This document shows positions 25,977-35,307 of a stretch of DNA of 64,000 nucleotides, piece by piece (position 1 is the first letter of the stretch; each line of letters begins with the position of its first letter). The notes beneath the pieces were generated by a model. The model saw only the letters and a program-made list of their open reading frames with translations. It ran no database searches and had not been told where the DNA came from. The DNA comes from Acidobacteriota bacterium (GTDB lineage Bacteria > Acidobacteriota > Polarisedimenticolia > J045): contig JAUZRX010000021.1 in assembly GCA_030949985.1 (NCBI GenBank), positions 1 through 64,000 of the forward strand, written 5' to 3'. A program made the position numbers and the translations under genes.

Positions 25977-28130
25977 CTATTTCGTCATCAGCCAGATGAC
26001 CATCACCGCCCCGGACAGCAGCCACAGCGCGTAGTGGCGCACGATGCCGGTCTGGAACAGCTTGATCACCTGCCCGGAAAGCTCGGACGCCGCCGCGCTG
26101 AAATTCACCGCGCCATCGACGACCCGGCGGTCCGTTCCATCGAAAAATCGGCTCAAGGACCAGAAAGGCCCGATGAGAAGACGCTGGTAGGCCTCATCGA
26201 CAAACCATTTGCGGTACAGCAGTCGCCGCGGATACGCCAGCGCTCGACCCAGCCTCTGCGCACGCTCCCCCAGCCCGCCGTAAGCCCAGGAAGCCATGCC
26301 CAGGCCGACCAGGAAGACCAACAGGGCCACACCGAACAGCCCCCACTCGGTACTCAGGGCCGGATGCGCCATACCCTCTCGAAGCACCTCCATGGCCGCA
26401 CCGTGTCCTGCATCATGGCCATGCTCCCCCACCGGGGCGTGGCCGCCGCCGTGGGCCGCCATGGCCACCACGCCGCGGGCGGCGACGACCGGGTGCAGCT
26501 GGTGCTCGAACCAGTTGATATCGCCCAGGCCCAGCAGGTTGCTCACCCCGCCGGGGATCCCGAGAAAACCGACCAGGACGGCGCCGATCGCCAGAACCAC
26601 GAGCACGCCGGTCATCACACGGGGCGACTCCCCGAGATTCTCGCGCACGTGTTCGGGAGACCGGTTCTCACCGTGGAAGGTCATCCACACGGCACGGAAC
26701 ATGTAGAACGACGTCATCACCGCACCAAGAGTTCCGAACAACCAGAGCCAGAAGGAACCGCGGTAGGAGAAAAGGGAGCGAGCCAGGATCTCGTCCTTGG
26801 ACATGAAACCCGACAGAAGCGGGAAACCCGTGATCGCGAGAGTCGAGACCAGGAACGTGGCGTAGGTTACCGGCATCCACCGCTTCAGGCCCCCGTAGAG
26901 CCGCATGTCGTTGCTGTGACCGCAGCGGGCAATCACGGATCCGGAGCCCAGGAAGAGGCAGGCCTTGAAGAAGGCGTGAGTGACCAGGTGGAAGACGGCC
27001 GCCACGAAAGCCCCGACGCCGGCGCCCAGAAACATGTAACCGAGCTGGGAAACCGTGGAATAGGCCAGCACTTTCTTGATGTCGTACTGAGCCATGCCCA
27101 TCGTCGCCGCGAAGACGGCCGTCAGGCAGCCCACCACGGCCACCACGAACATCGCCCCCGGCGCATGCCAATACAGGGCGGACATCCGGGCCAACATGTA
27201 GACGCCGGCCGTGACCATCGTGGCCGCGTGAATCAGAGCCGAGACGGGAGTCGGTCCGGCCATCGCGTCGGGCAGCCAGACGTAGAGCGGCACCTGGGCG
27301 CTCTTCCCCGTGGCACCGACGAAGAGCAAAACCCCGATACCGGTAAGCAGGGCCGATCCGTACCAGAAGGCCGAAGAAGCATTGATCGCGGCGGCGATCT
27401 CCGAGAAGTCCAGTGTACCGAAGGTCACCACCAGGAGCAGTGCGCCGAGCAAAAAGCCGAAATCGCCGATACGGTTGGTGATGAAGGCCTTGCGCCCGGC
27501 GTCGGCACAGGTCAGCCCGCTTTCCTTGTCGAAGACCTGGTCATAGTAGAAGCCGATCAGCAGATAAGAGCAGAGCCCCACGCCTTCCCAGCCGACGAAC
27601 ATCACCAGGATGTTGCCCCCCAGGACGAGGGTCAACATCATCGCCATGAAGAGGTTGAGATAGCAAAAGAAGCGGTAGTAGCCACGCTCCCCGGCCATGT
27701 AGCCGATGGAGTAGATGTGAATCAGGGTACCGATGCCGCTGACCACCAGGAGCATCACCAGGGTCAGGGCGTCGACGGCGAGGGTCCAGCCCACGCTGAG
27801 GTTGGCTCTCACGCTGCCATCGGGCCCCCAACCCCGCAGGTTGGCCTCACCCAGGGGGAGCCACTCCCAATACGTCACCTCGAAGCGAGCCGGATCGTGC
27901 TCGTTGCCCGTCACGACCTCGTAGGCGCTGCCGGCGCCGACAGCGTAATTTTCGAGGCCACCGCTGAAATCGGCGACCACGGCGAGCGTCAAGACGAAGC
28001 TCAAGGCCGAGCAGGTCACCGCGATGCGGTGGGCCCACTTGTCCTCCAGCAGCCCCCACGAGCCGAGCAAACCGACCAGCAGGAAACCCGCCAGCGGCGC
28101 AAGGGGAATCAGAATCAGGTAAGGAAGCAT
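25977..28130 (-). CDS. nuoL: NADH-quinone oxidoreductase subunit L
   Basis: NuoL is the distal proton-pumping subunit of complex I. At 717 residues it is longer than the E. coli protein (613) because of a loop before the last helix. Landmarks are FFCYLNLFMAMMLTLVLGGN, FVGWEGVGLCSYLLIGFYY, GKSAQVPLYVWLPDAMAGPT and AYSTVSQLGYMFLGAGVGAF. A His-rich stretch near residues 555-580 (AAHGGGHAPVGEHGHDAGHG) lies in that extra loop. The C-terminus keeps the lateral amphipathic helix region and last membrane helix. It lies between nuoK and nuoN. Confidence 0.96.
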   Translation of the reverse strand: MLPYLILIPLAPLAGFLLVGLLGSWGLLEDKWAHRIAVTCSALSFVLTLAVVADFSGGLENYAVGAGSAYEVVTGNEHDPARFEVTYWEWLPLGEANLRGWGPDGSVRANLSVGWTLAVDALTLVMLLVVSGIGTLIHIYSIGYMAGERGYYRFFCYLNLFMAMMLTLVLGGNILVMFVGWEGVGLCSYLLIGFYYDQVFDKESGLTCADAGRKAFITNRIGDFGFLLGALLLVVTFGTLDFSEIAAAINASSAFWYGSALLTGIGVLLFVGATGKSAQVPLYVWLPDAMAGPTPVSALIHAATMVTAGVYMLARMSALYWHAPGAMFVVAVVGCLTAVFAATMGMAQYDIKKVLAYSTVSQLGYMFLGAGVGAFVAAVFHLVTHAFFKACLFLGSGSVIARCGHSNDMRLYGGLKRWMPVTYATFLVSTLAITGFPLLSGFMSKDEILARSLFSYRGSFWLWLFGTLGAVMTSFYMFRAVWMTFHGENRSPEHVRENLGESPRVMTGVLVVLAIGAVLVGFLGIPGGVSNLLGLGDINWFEHQLHPVVAARGVVAMAAHGGGHAPVGEHGHDAGHGAAMEVLREGMAHPALSTEWGLFGVALLVFLVGLGMASWAYGGLGERAQRLGRALAYPRRLLYRKWFVDEAYQRLLIGPFWSLSRFFDGTDRRVVDGAVNFSAAASELSGQVIKLFQTGIVRHYALWLLSGAVMVIWLMTK

Positions 28131-28155
28131 TGCCTGTATCTCCCCGGGTCGGCGC

Positions 28156-28479
28156 TCACCACTTCAGCAATCGGGCGAGGTCGATATCGGTGGAACCCTT
28201 GAGCCTGAACAGGGCGATCACGATCGCCAGGCCCACTGCCGCCTCCGCGGCGGCGATCGCGAGAACGAAAAGCGCCATCACCTGCCCATCCACCGCGCCG
28301 CTCCCACCAACACCCGGCAGCGCGCGGCTGACGGAGACCAGCGCGAGGTTGGCGGAGTTGAGCATGATCTCGATGCACATCAGGATCGTGATCGCACCCC
28401 GACGGGTCAGGACGCCGAAGGCTCCGATGGCGAAAAGCAGCGACGAGAGCAACAAGGCTGCGCTGGGAGCGTCGGCCAT
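28156..28479 (-). CDS. nuoK: NADH-quinone oxidoreductase subunit K
   Basis: NuoK is a small membrane subunit of complex I. The ATG at 28479 gives 107 residues with three membrane helices. Conserved parts are GAITILMCIEIMLNSANLAL, with the key glutamate in the second helix, and FVLAIAAAEAAVGLAIVIAL with the third-helix glutamate. A GTG one codon upstream is possible, but GGAGG is better spaced for the ATG. It directly follows the nuoJ stop. Confidence 0.95.
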   Translation of the reverse strand: MADAPSAALLLSSLLFAIGAFGVLTRRGAITILMCIEIMLNSANLALVSVSRALPGVGGSGAVDGQVMALFVLAIAAAEAAVGLAIVIALFRLKGSTDIDLARLLKW

Positions 28480-28482
28480 CAC

Positions 28483-29019
28483 TCAATCCTCCAAATGACG
28501 CTTGGCCAGCACGATCGCTCCCGCCATGGCGGAAAGCAGCGCCAGCGATACCAGCTCGAAGGGGTAAAAGTACGCCCCGAAGAGAGCCCGACCCATCCCC
28601 GCCGCCGTGCCGAAATCCTCTGCGACGGCGCCCACGGGCGGATCCGGTGCGAAGGAGGTTCCCGCCCGGATCAGCAGCAGCACCAGGGCCAGACCCATGG
28701 CGAAGGCGAAAAACATCGGCACCAGGCCGGGCCCTCCCTTCGCCTCGGGCTGCAGATTGAGCAGCATGATGACGAAGATGATCAGGACCATGATGGCGCC
28801 GGCGTAGATCAGGACCTGCACCACGGCGAAGAAGTAGGCCTCGAGCAGGGCGTAGAAACCCGCGATCGTCAGCAGGTGCAACACCAGGAACAGACCTTCG
28901 ACCACGGGGTTGCGGTGCAGCACGACGACCAGCGCGCTACCTGCGGCCAGCACGGCCAGCAGGGCGAAGACCGTCAGCTGCACGGAACCCATCGTTGCCA
29001 TCACTCCCAGCGCGATCAT
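28483..29019 (-). CDS. nuoJ: NADH-quinone oxidoreductase subunit J
   Basis: NuoJ is a membrane subunit whose third helix rearranges during catalysis. The ATG at 29019 overlaps the nuoH stop and gives 178 residues. The start at 29100 would be inside nuoH. Landmarks are FYALLEAYFFAVVQVLIYAG and AIMVLIIFVIMLLN, and five membrane helices are predicted. In most bacteria nuoI separates nuoH and nuoJ; here they overlap. Confidence 0.94.
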   Translation of the reverse strand: MIALGVMATMGSVQLTVFALLAVLAAGSALVVVLHRNPVVEGLFLVLHLLTIAGFYALLEAYFFAVVQVLIYAGAIMVLIIFVIMLLNLQPEAKGGPGLVPMFFAFAMGLALVLLLIRAGTSFAPDPPVGAVAEDFGTAAGMGRALFGAYFYPFELVSLALLSAMAGAIVLAKRHLED

Positions 29020-30059
29020 GAGAACCACTCCGGCTTGAGGATCGCCAGCAGCGCCGCCCAGATCACATTGAGAAAGCCCAGCGGAATCAAGGCTTTCCAT
29101 CCGACCCGCATCAGCTGATCGAAACGGAAGCGCGGCAGGGTCCAGCGAACCCAGACGAATACCCAGAGGAAAAAGGCCACCTTCAAGGCGAAGCTGGCCA
29201 CCTGCGCTACGGCCAGCGCGTTACCCGACAGACCGAGCGGCCCGGCAATGAACCCGGGAACCGCGTAACCACCCAGGTAGAGGGTCACCAGCAGGGCGGC
29301 CGAAGTGATCATGTTGATGTACTCGGCCATGAAGAACATGGAGAACTTCATCGACGAGTACTCGGTGTGGTAGCCCGCCACCAATTCCGACTCGGCCTCG
29401 GGCAGATCGAACGGCAAGCGGTTCGTTTCGGCCAGACCGGCGATCAGCAGCACCACGAAACCGAGAGGCAGGAAGATCGCGAAGGGTAGTTGTCGCGACT
29501 GGAGTTCGACGATCTCTCCCAGGTTGAGTGTACCCGCCAGGACGAGTACGGCGATGACGCCCAGGCCCAGAGAGAGTTCGTAGGAAATCATTTGAGCCGA
29601 GGCGCGCAGGCCGCCGAGCTGCGAATACTTGTTGTTCGAAGCCCAGCCCGCCAGGATGATGCCGTAGACGCCCAGCCCGCTGGCGGCGAGCAGCAAGAGC
29701 ACCCCGGCGTCGATGTCGGCGATGACCAGCGGGATCTCCCGGCCCGAAATCTCCAGCACGCCACCGAAGGGAATGACCGCAAAGGCCATCAAGGCGCAAA
29801 ACAGCGAAACCGCGGGCGCCAGGATGAAGGTCGGCTTGTGCACGAAGGGCGGCAGGATATCTTCCTTGAAGAAGAATTTGATGCCGTCGGCCATGGGCTG
29901 CAGCAATCCGAAGGGGCCCACCCGATTGGGGCCGCGGCGCAACTGGATCAGCGCCGAGCCTCGTCTTTCGACCCAGGTCAGCAAGGCCACGCTGACCTGC
30001 AGCAAGCCGACGACGACCGCCACCTTGGCGACCGCTCCGATGACGATGACGAGATCCAC
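29016..30059 (-). CDS. nuoH: NADH-quinone oxidoreductase subunit H
   Basis: NuoH forms much of the quinone chamber of complex I. The GTG at 30059, preceded by GAGGAG, gives 347 residues and eight membrane helices; residues upstream in the frame are a shadow of nuoG. Landmarks are RRGPNRVGPFGLLQPMADGI, GWASNNKYSQLGGLRASAQM, AETNRLPFDLPEAESELVAG and YHTEYSSMKFSMFFMAEY. It lies 13 bp after nuoG. Confidence 0.95.
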   Translation of the reverse strand: MDLVIVIGAVAKVAVVVGLLQVSVALLTWVERRGSALIQLRRGPNRVGPFGLLQPMADGIKFFFKEDILPPFVHKPTFILAPAVSLFCALMAFAVIPFGGVLEISGREIPLVIADIDAGVLLLLAASGLGVYGIILAGWASNNKYSQLGGLRASAQMISYELSLGLGVIAVLVLAGTLNLGEIVELQSRQLPFAIFLPLGFVVLLIAGLAETNRLPFDLPEAESELVAGYHTEYSSMKFSMFFMAEYINMITSAALLVTLYLGGYAVPGFIAGPLGLSGNALAVAQVASFALKVAFFLWVFVWVRWTLPRFRFDQLMRVGWKALIPLGFLNVIWAALLAILKPEWFS

Positions 30060-30072
30060 TGTGAACCTCTCC

Positions 30073-31722
30073 TCAGAGCTTCCAGCCGGAAGCCAGCATG
30101 CGCGCTGCCGCGCCCGTAGCCGGACAAGCCTGGTCGGCGGCCTGGCAGCCGGCGGCGTCCTGCCCCTCGGAACCCGGCAGGGCTTTCCACTCGATCCCGG
30201 CGAGATCCGGCACGCTTTCGGCGATATGGGCCGCCACTTCCGCCGGCGCGGGAGCCTTCCTCGAACCCAGCGAATCGAAGAGATCAGCCAGCACCATGGA
30301 GGCCGGCCGCACCGTCGCGGTAGGCAACAAGGCCTTCTCCGCGTGCTGCACCCGACCCGCGAAATTGACCCATGTCCCGCCACTCTCCGCGTAGCTGCAG
30401 ACCGGCAGCAATACCTGGGCGGCAGCGGAAAGCGGGGAGGCGTAAGCATCGAGCACGATCACGCGGGATGCGTGACCGAGCGCCTCGCCATCGATGACGT
30501 CATCCTCGTCGTCGACAGGCCCCAACAGTCCGGGACCCAGGGCCAGCAGCACATCGATCTTCCCCGCACGCAGTTCCTCTTCGAGGGCCTCCACCCGGCC
30601 AAAACCACCAGCCACGGCGTCGAGAACCATCTCGGCGCCCCGGGCATTGGGCGAGCGGTCGGAGCGAATCAGTAACTCGTCATTCTCGCCCCGCTCGTGC
30701 CGGGGCAGGTAGACCCGAGCGCCTCCCAACGGCCCCATGGCCAGTTGCGCCAGCAGGTAGATCTCCTCCACGGTCGCCCGCGGACTGGCCAGTAACGCCA
30801 CCTTGCCCCCGGGGGCCGCGGAAGAGAGAGCGGCGGAGGCCGCCGCCAGAGCCGCTTCCCAGTCGCCTTCCTGATCACCGGAACGGGGAACACCCAGCCT
30901 CCGGTCGCGCGCCTCGGCGAGGCGCCGATTCCACAACCGCCCCTCGTCACAGATCCACCAGCGATTCACCGCATGGTTGGTACGGGGGGTGATGCGGTAG
31001 ATCTCGTTGCGCAGCGTACCGAGGTCGACCGAGCAGCCGCGGGCGCACCCCGGGCAGACCGAAGGCACGTCCGTGACGAACCAGACGCGCGAACGGAACC
31101 GGAATTCCTTGAGGGTCAACGCCCCGACCGGACAGATGTCCACCACGTTGCCCGAGTAGGGATTGGCCAGTTCGCGGCCGGGGAAGACGCCGATTTCCTC
31201 ACGCACGCCTCGCAGGAACATGCCTAATTCGCCCGTCTTGGGCACTTCCTCGCAGAACCGGATGCAGCGGGTGCACTTGATGCAACGTTCCCAGTCGAAG
31301 AGCACGTGGGGCCCCAGGTCGCGTCGCTTGGGCCCGTGCTCTTTCTCCTCGACGAAGCGGGTCGTGGGGGCGCCGTGCCGGTAGGAATACTCCTGCAAGC
31401 GACACTCGCCGGCCTGATCGCAGATCGGACAGTCGAGAGGGTGATTGATCAGCAGGAACTCCATCACCGACTCCCGCCAGCCCTGTACCTTTTCCGACTC
31501 GGTACTGACCACCATGCCGTCGGAGACGACCGTGTTGCAGGCAATGGCGGGCTTCGGGAACTTCTCGACTTCCACCAGGCAGATCCGGCAATTACCCGCA
31601 ATACTCAGGCCCGGGTGATAGCAGTAGTGGGGAATATCGATCCCATGGGCGAGAGCCGCCTGAAGGATCGTCGTTCCCTCCGGGACGGTCAGCTCGCGGT
31701 CGTTGATCGTGAAGGTCGGCAT
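30073..31722 (-). CDS. nuoG: NADH-quinone oxidoreductase subunit G (short form)
   Basis: NuoG carries the Fe-S chain in the peripheral arm. The ATG at 31722 gives 549 residues, shorter than most NuoG proteins (700-900), so the molybdopterin-fold part is cut down. Cluster ligands are all visible: N1b in the N-terminal 2Fe-2S domain (GNCRICLVEV), the His-Cys3 site (NHPLDCPICDQAGEC), a 4Fe-4S site (CIKCTRCIRFC), and an N7-type motif C-x2-C-x3-C-x27-C starting CPGCARGC. The last ~100 residues are Ala-rich and variable. Identity is clear; the shortened tail is real because a normal stop is followed by nuoH. Confidence 0.93.
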   Translation of the reverse strand: MPTFTINDRELTVPEGTTILQAALAHGIDIPHYCYHPGLSIAGNCRICLVEVEKFPKPAIACNTVVSDGMVVSTESEKVQGWRESVMEFLLINHPLDCPICDQAGECRLQEYSYRHGAPTTRFVEEKEHGPKRRDLGPHVLFDWERCIKCTRCIRFCEEVPKTGELGMFLRGVREEIGVFPGRELANPYSGNVVDICPVGALTLKEFRFRSRVWFVTDVPSVCPGCARGCSVDLGTLRNEIYRITPRTNHAVNRWWICDEGRLWNRRLAEARDRRLGVPRSGDQEGDWEAALAAASAALSSAAPGGKVALLASPRATVEEIYLLAQLAMGPLGGARVYLPRHERGENDELLIRSDRSPNARGAEMVLDAVAGGFGRVEALEEELRAGKIDVLLALGPGLLGPVDDEDDVIDGEALGHASRVIVLDAYASPLSAAAQVLLPVCSYAESGGTWVNFAGRVQHAEKALLPTATVRPASMVLADLFDSLGSRKAPAPAEVAAHIAESVPDLAGIEWKALPGSEGQDAAGCQAADQACPATGAAARMLASGWKL

Positions 31723-31739
31723 CGTCGTCGCCCTGCTCG

Positions 31740-33020
31740 TCAGCCGGCCGCCACCGCGGAGCGGCCGTGCTGGATGTAGTGCTCGAACTCGTCGCGGAAC
31801 TTGGAGATGAAAGAGCGGGCCGGCATCGCCGCCGCGTCGGCCAGCGGACAGATCGTCGTTCCCTGCATGTGACCCGCCACCGAGTCGAGAAGATCGAGGT
31901 CCTCGGGCCGGCCTTCTCCCCGCAGGATGCGCTGGAAGATCTTCTCCAGCCAAGGTGTTCCCTCGCGGCACGGTGTGCACTGGCCGCAGGATTCGTGCGC
32001 ATAGAAATGCGCGATCCGAGCCATCACCTTGACCATGTCGGTGGTGTGATCCATCACCATCACCGCCGATGATCCCAGCATCGAACCGCGTTCGGCCACG
32101 GCGTCGTAGTCCATCGGCAGATCCTGACACTCGTCGGCCCGCAGCACCGGCACCGAGGAGCCGCCGGGGATCACGGCCTTCAACCGGCTGCCGTCCCGCA
32201 GCAGACCGCCGCAGTGCTCTTCGATGATTTCCATCAACGGTGTCGAAATCGGCAGTTCGTAGACACCGGGACGTTTGACATGCCCCGACACGCAGTAGAG
32301 CTTGGGCCCCGTGTTGCGCTCGTTACGGCCAATGCCCGCAAACCACTCCGGACCGCGCTCGATGATCACCGGCAGGTTGGCCAGAGTCTCCACGTTGTTG
32401 ATCGTCGTGGGACAACCATAGAGGCCGGCCTGGGCGGGAAAGGGAGGCTTCAGCCGTGGGTTGCCGCGGCCGCCCTCGAGAGAATCCATCAGCGCCGTTT
32501 CCTCGCCGCAGATGTAAGCACCGGCTCCCCGGTGCACCACCACGTCGCAATCCCAGCCCGAGCCGAGGATGTTCTTGCCCACCAGCCCCGCGGCCCGGGC
32601 CTCCTCCACCGCCCGCTCGAGGACCTGCGCCCCGAGGGTGTATTCCCCCCGGATGTAAATGAAGGCGCACGAGCAACGCATGGCGAACGAGGAGATCAAG
32701 CATCCTTCGATCAGCAGGTGAGGGTCTTCCTCGATAATCACGCGGTCCTTGAAGGTTCCCGGCTCCGACTCGTCGGCATTGCAAATCAGGTAGCTGGGAC
32801 GTTCCGGCGTGGGTTCCTTGGGCATGAAAGACATCTTCACCCCGGTGGGGAAGCCGGCACCGCCTCGGCCCCGCAAACCCGAGGCCTTGACCTTTTCGAT
32901 GATCTCCCCCGGGTCCATCTTGACCGCCGCTTCGAGGGATTTGTAGGCGCCGTGCCGCCGGGCCACATCGAGCGTGCGAGAACCCTCGATACCGACGAGC
33001 CGCGTGAGGACCTTGTCCAT
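31740..33020 (-). CDS. nuoF: NADH-quinone oxidoreductase subunit F
   Basis: NuoF binds NADH and FMN and holds cluster N3 at the tip of the peripheral arm. The ATG at 33020 gives 426 residues. Visible are the NADH/FMN loops GLRGRGGAGFPTGVK and NADESEPGTFKDR, EETALMDSLEGGRGNPRLKP, and the 4Fe-4S motif ESCGQCTPCREGT with its distant cysteine in GTTICPLADA. It starts two bases after the nuoE stop. Confidence 0.97.
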   Translation of the reverse strand: MDKVLTRLVGIEGSRTLDVARRHGAYKSLEAAVKMDPGEIIEKVKASGLRGRGGAGFPTGVKMSFMPKEPTPERPSYLICNADESEPGTFKDRVIIEEDPHLLIEGCLISSFAMRCSCAFIYIRGEYTLGAQVLERAVEEARAAGLVGKNILGSGWDCDVVVHRGAGAYICGEETALMDSLEGGRGNPRLKPPFPAQAGLYGCPTTINNVETLANLPVIIERGPEWFAGIGRNERNTGPKLYCVSGHVKRPGVYELPISTPLMEIIEEHCGGLLRDGSRLKAVIPGGSSVPVLRADECQDLPMDYDAVAERGSMLGSSAVMVMDHTTDMVKVMARIAHFYAHESCGQCTPCREGTPWLEKIFQRILRGEGRPEDLDLLDSVAGHMQGTTICPLADAAAMPARSFISKFRDEFEHYIQHGRSAVAAG

Positions 33021-33022
33021 GG

Positions 33023-33538
33023 CTACTCCACCAACACCCGGCAGGGACCCGGTCCAGGTTCGGGCCGTTCCCCGCGCTCGAGGGCGTCGAGCAGGGCATC
33101 GACCCGCTCGATGTCGAGATCTTCGTAGTAGTCGTCGTTGACTTGCATCATGGGAGCTGTGCCGCAGGAACCCAGACACTCCACCGTGACCAGGGTGAAG
33201 GTCCCGTCCGCGGTGGTCTCGCCTTCCTCGATGCCCAACCGCTTCTTGATGTGCTCGAGCACGTTGTCGCAACCGCGCAACATGCACGACACCGTCGTGC
33301 AGAGCTGCAGCAGATAACGCCCCTGCTTCGCGGTGCGGTACATGGTGTAGAAGGTGGTCACGCCGTGCACGTAGGCCGGTGTCAGGCCCAGGCGCCGGGC
33401 GATCCAAGCCTCGGCCTCGGGGCTGACGAAGCCCTCCTCTTCCTGCACCATGTGCAGCAACGGCATCACGGCGCCCCGCGGCTGGGGGTACCGCGCCACC
33501 ATCTGATCGACCTTCTTCTCAAAAGCCTCGCCAAACAC
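33023..33538 (-). CDS. nuoE: NADH-quinone oxidoreductase subunit E
   Basis: NuoE is the thioredoxin-fold 2Fe-2S subunit (cluster N1a) that pairs with NuoF. The 171-residue product has the N-terminal helix bundle (RGAVMPLLHMVQEEEGFVSP), the segment VHGVTTFYTMYR, and the ligand pattern C-x4-C in CTTVSC with C-x3-C in CLGSCGTAPM. The start is GTG at 33538, preceded by GAGGAG. It lies 17 bp after nuoD. Confidence 0.96.
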   Translation of the reverse strand: MFGEAFEKKVDQMVARYPQPRGAVMPLLHMVQEEEGFVSPEAEAWIARRLGLTPAYVHGVTTFYTMYRTAKQGRYLLQLCTTVSCMLRGCDNVLEHIKKRLGIEEGETTADGTFTLVTVECLGSCGTAPMMQVNDDYYEDLDIERVDALLDALERGERPEPGPGPCRVLVE

Positions 33539-33555
33539 TCTCGGCTCCTCGATCG

Positions 33556-34758
33556 CTAGCGGTCGACCTCGCCCATCACGGGGTCGAGGCTGCCGATGAT
33601 GGCCACCACGTCGGCCACCATGTGGCCCAGCGCCATCTTCTCTACGGATTGAAGGTTGACAAAGGCTCCGGCCCGAATGCGACAGCGGTAGGCCGCGGGG
33701 CCCCCGTCGCTGACGATGTAGAACCCCAGCTCTCCCTTGGGCGCCTCGATGGCGTGGTAGACCTCGCCCTTGGGGGGCTGGATGCCTTCGGTGAGAATGA
33801 TGAAATGATGGATCAGGTCCTCCATCGACGTCAGGACCTTCTCTTTCGGCGGCAGGACGACCTTCGGCGCGTCGGCGTTGATCGGCCCGTCGGGAATCTT
33901 CTTCAAGGCCTGCCGGATGATCCGCGAACTCTGGCGCATCTCCTCGATGCGCACCAGGTAGCGGTCGTAGGTGTCACCCACCGTGCCTACGGGAATCTCG
34001 AAGTCGTAGTCCGGGTACGAGAGATAGGGTTGGGCGCGCCGCAGGTCCCACTCCACCCCGGAGGCCCGCAGCACCGGTCCGCTGAGGCTCATCGCGATGG
34101 CTTCCTCGGCGCTCATCACGCCGATGTCGCGAGTCCGGTCGACCCAGATCCGGTTGCGGGTCAGCAGACCTTCGCACTCGTCGTAGATCTTGACGACCTT
34201 TTCGTTCCACTCCCCCACTTCGGCGAGCCACTCGGCGCTGGCGTCGCGGGCCATCCCGCCGATGCGAATCGTCGAGGTCGTCAGCCGCGCACCGGTGAGT
34301 TTTTCGAAGAGGTCGTAGAGGTACTCACGCTGCTGGAAGGTGTAGAAGAAGACGGTCATCGCACCCAGGTCGAGAGCATGGGTGCCCAGCCACAGCAGGT
34401 GCGCCGAAATGCGGGCCATCTCGCAGAGAATCACCCGCAGATCCTTGCAGCGCTCGGGGACCTCGATGCCCAGCAGTTTTTCAACGGCCAGGGCGTACGC
34501 CGTGTTGTTCGAGATCGGCGCCAGGTAATCCATCCGATCGGTCCAGGTCATGAACTGCTGCCAGGTCTTGTTCTCGGCGATCTTCTCGAATCCACGGTGC
34601 AGATAGCCCAGGTCGGGCTTGCAGCTCTTGACGACCTCGCCGTCGAGTTCGAGAACGAGGCGCAGCACCCCGTGGGTCGCGGGATGGCTCGGCCCCATAT
34701 TGATCGTGATTCGCTCGCTGTCTTCGTCCGGTGGCAGCCGGTAGACCGGTTCGCTCAT
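33556..34758 (-). CDS. nuoD: NADH-quinone oxidoreductase subunit D
   Basis: NuoD is the 49-kDa-type subunit that shapes the quinone site with NuoB. The 400-residue product opens with the typical NMGPSHPATHGVLRLVLELD, with the quinone-site histidine. It continues with PDLGYLHRGFEKIAENKTW, DRMDYLAPISNNTAYALAVE and the C-terminal HMVADVVAIIGSLDPVMGEVDR end. All catalytic landmarks look normal although its partner NuoB is not encoded here. It follows nuoC by 55 bp. Confidence 0.97.
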   Translation of the reverse strand: MSEPVYRLPPDEDSERITINMGPSHPATHGVLRLVLELDGEVVKSCKPDLGYLHRGFEKIAENKTWQQFMTWTDRMDYLAPISNNTAYALAVEKLLGIEVPERCKDLRVILCEMARISAHLLWLGTHALDLGAMTVFFYTFQQREYLYDLFEKLTGARLTTSTIRIGGMARDASAEWLAEVGEWNEKVVKIYDECEGLLTRNRIWVDRTRDIGVMSAEEAIAMSLSGPVLRASGVEWDLRRAQPYLSYPDYDFEIPVGTVGDTYDRYLVRIEEMRQSSRIIRQALKKIPDGPINADAPKVVLPPKEKVLTSMEDLIHHFIILTEGIQPPKGEVYHAIEAPKGELGFYIVSDGGPAAYRCRIRAGAFVNLQSVEKMALGHMVADVVAIIGSLDPVMGEVDR

Positions 34759-34813
34759 CGTCGTTGTCCATTCCGCGGCCGGGTGCGGGAGAAACGGCCC
34801 CCGGCCGGTGCTG

Positions 34814-35305
34814 TCAGCACTTGAGAGGGAATTCCTTGCGCAGCGGCCAACCTTCGAAGTCGTCGGGCATCAGGATGCGCCGCAAGTCCGGATGCCCCTC
34901 GAAGGTCACGCCGAACATGTCGTAGCACTCGCGCTCGAGCCAGTTCGCGCCGGGCCAGAGCTCGACTACCGAAGGAAGAGTCGCTTCCGGCCCGAGGCGC
35001 GTTTTGACCCGCAGCCGTGTATGGCGCCCGAAGGAATAGAGGTGGTAGACGATCTCGAAGGGCTGGGCGTCGGCCGGCCAGTGCACCGCCGTGACGTCGG
35101 TCAGAAAATCGTAGCCACACTCGGGGTCGTCACGCAGGAAGGCCAGCACGTCGAGCAGCGCCTCGACGGGCACGACCAGGGTGGTCTGGCCGCGGAAACT
35201 CTGCGCGCCGATCTCGACCTCGCCGAAAGCCTCTCGCAGACGCTCGAGACTCCCGCCCTCGTCCCACAGGGACGGCGCATGCGCCGCCGTGTTTTCGCCG
35301 CCCAT
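34814..35305 (-). CDS. nuoC: NADH-quinone oxidoreductase subunit C
   Basis: NuoC is the 30-kDa-type subunit of the peripheral arm. The ATG at 35305, two bases after nuoA, gives 163 residues. The frame stays open far upstream, but that part is a shadow of nuoA. Landmarks are YDFLTDVTAVHWP (about 65-77) and the family signature SVVELWPGANWLERECYDMF, followed by GVTFEGHPDLRRILMPDDFE. It is separate from nuoD, not fused. Confidence 0.95.
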   Translation of the reverse strand: MGGENTAAHAPSLWDEGGSLERLREAFGEVEIGAQSFRGQTTLVVPVEALLDVLAFLRDDPECGYDFLTDVTAVHWPADAQPFEIVYHLYSFGRHTRLRVKTRLGPEATLPSVVELWPGANWLERECYDMFGVTFEGHPDLRRILMPDDFEGWPLRKEFPLKC

Positions 35306-35307
35306 TC

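Noticed and set aside
25167-28202. Open frame of 1011 codons on the + strand
   Set aside because: It is exactly antisense to nuoN and nuoL, His/Gln/Gly-rich in the way expected from reverse-reading G+C-rich genes, and lacks any family features.
33653-33682. TTGACA on the + strand
   Set aside because: It is inside nuoD on the antisense strand, with no -10 box or gene behind it.
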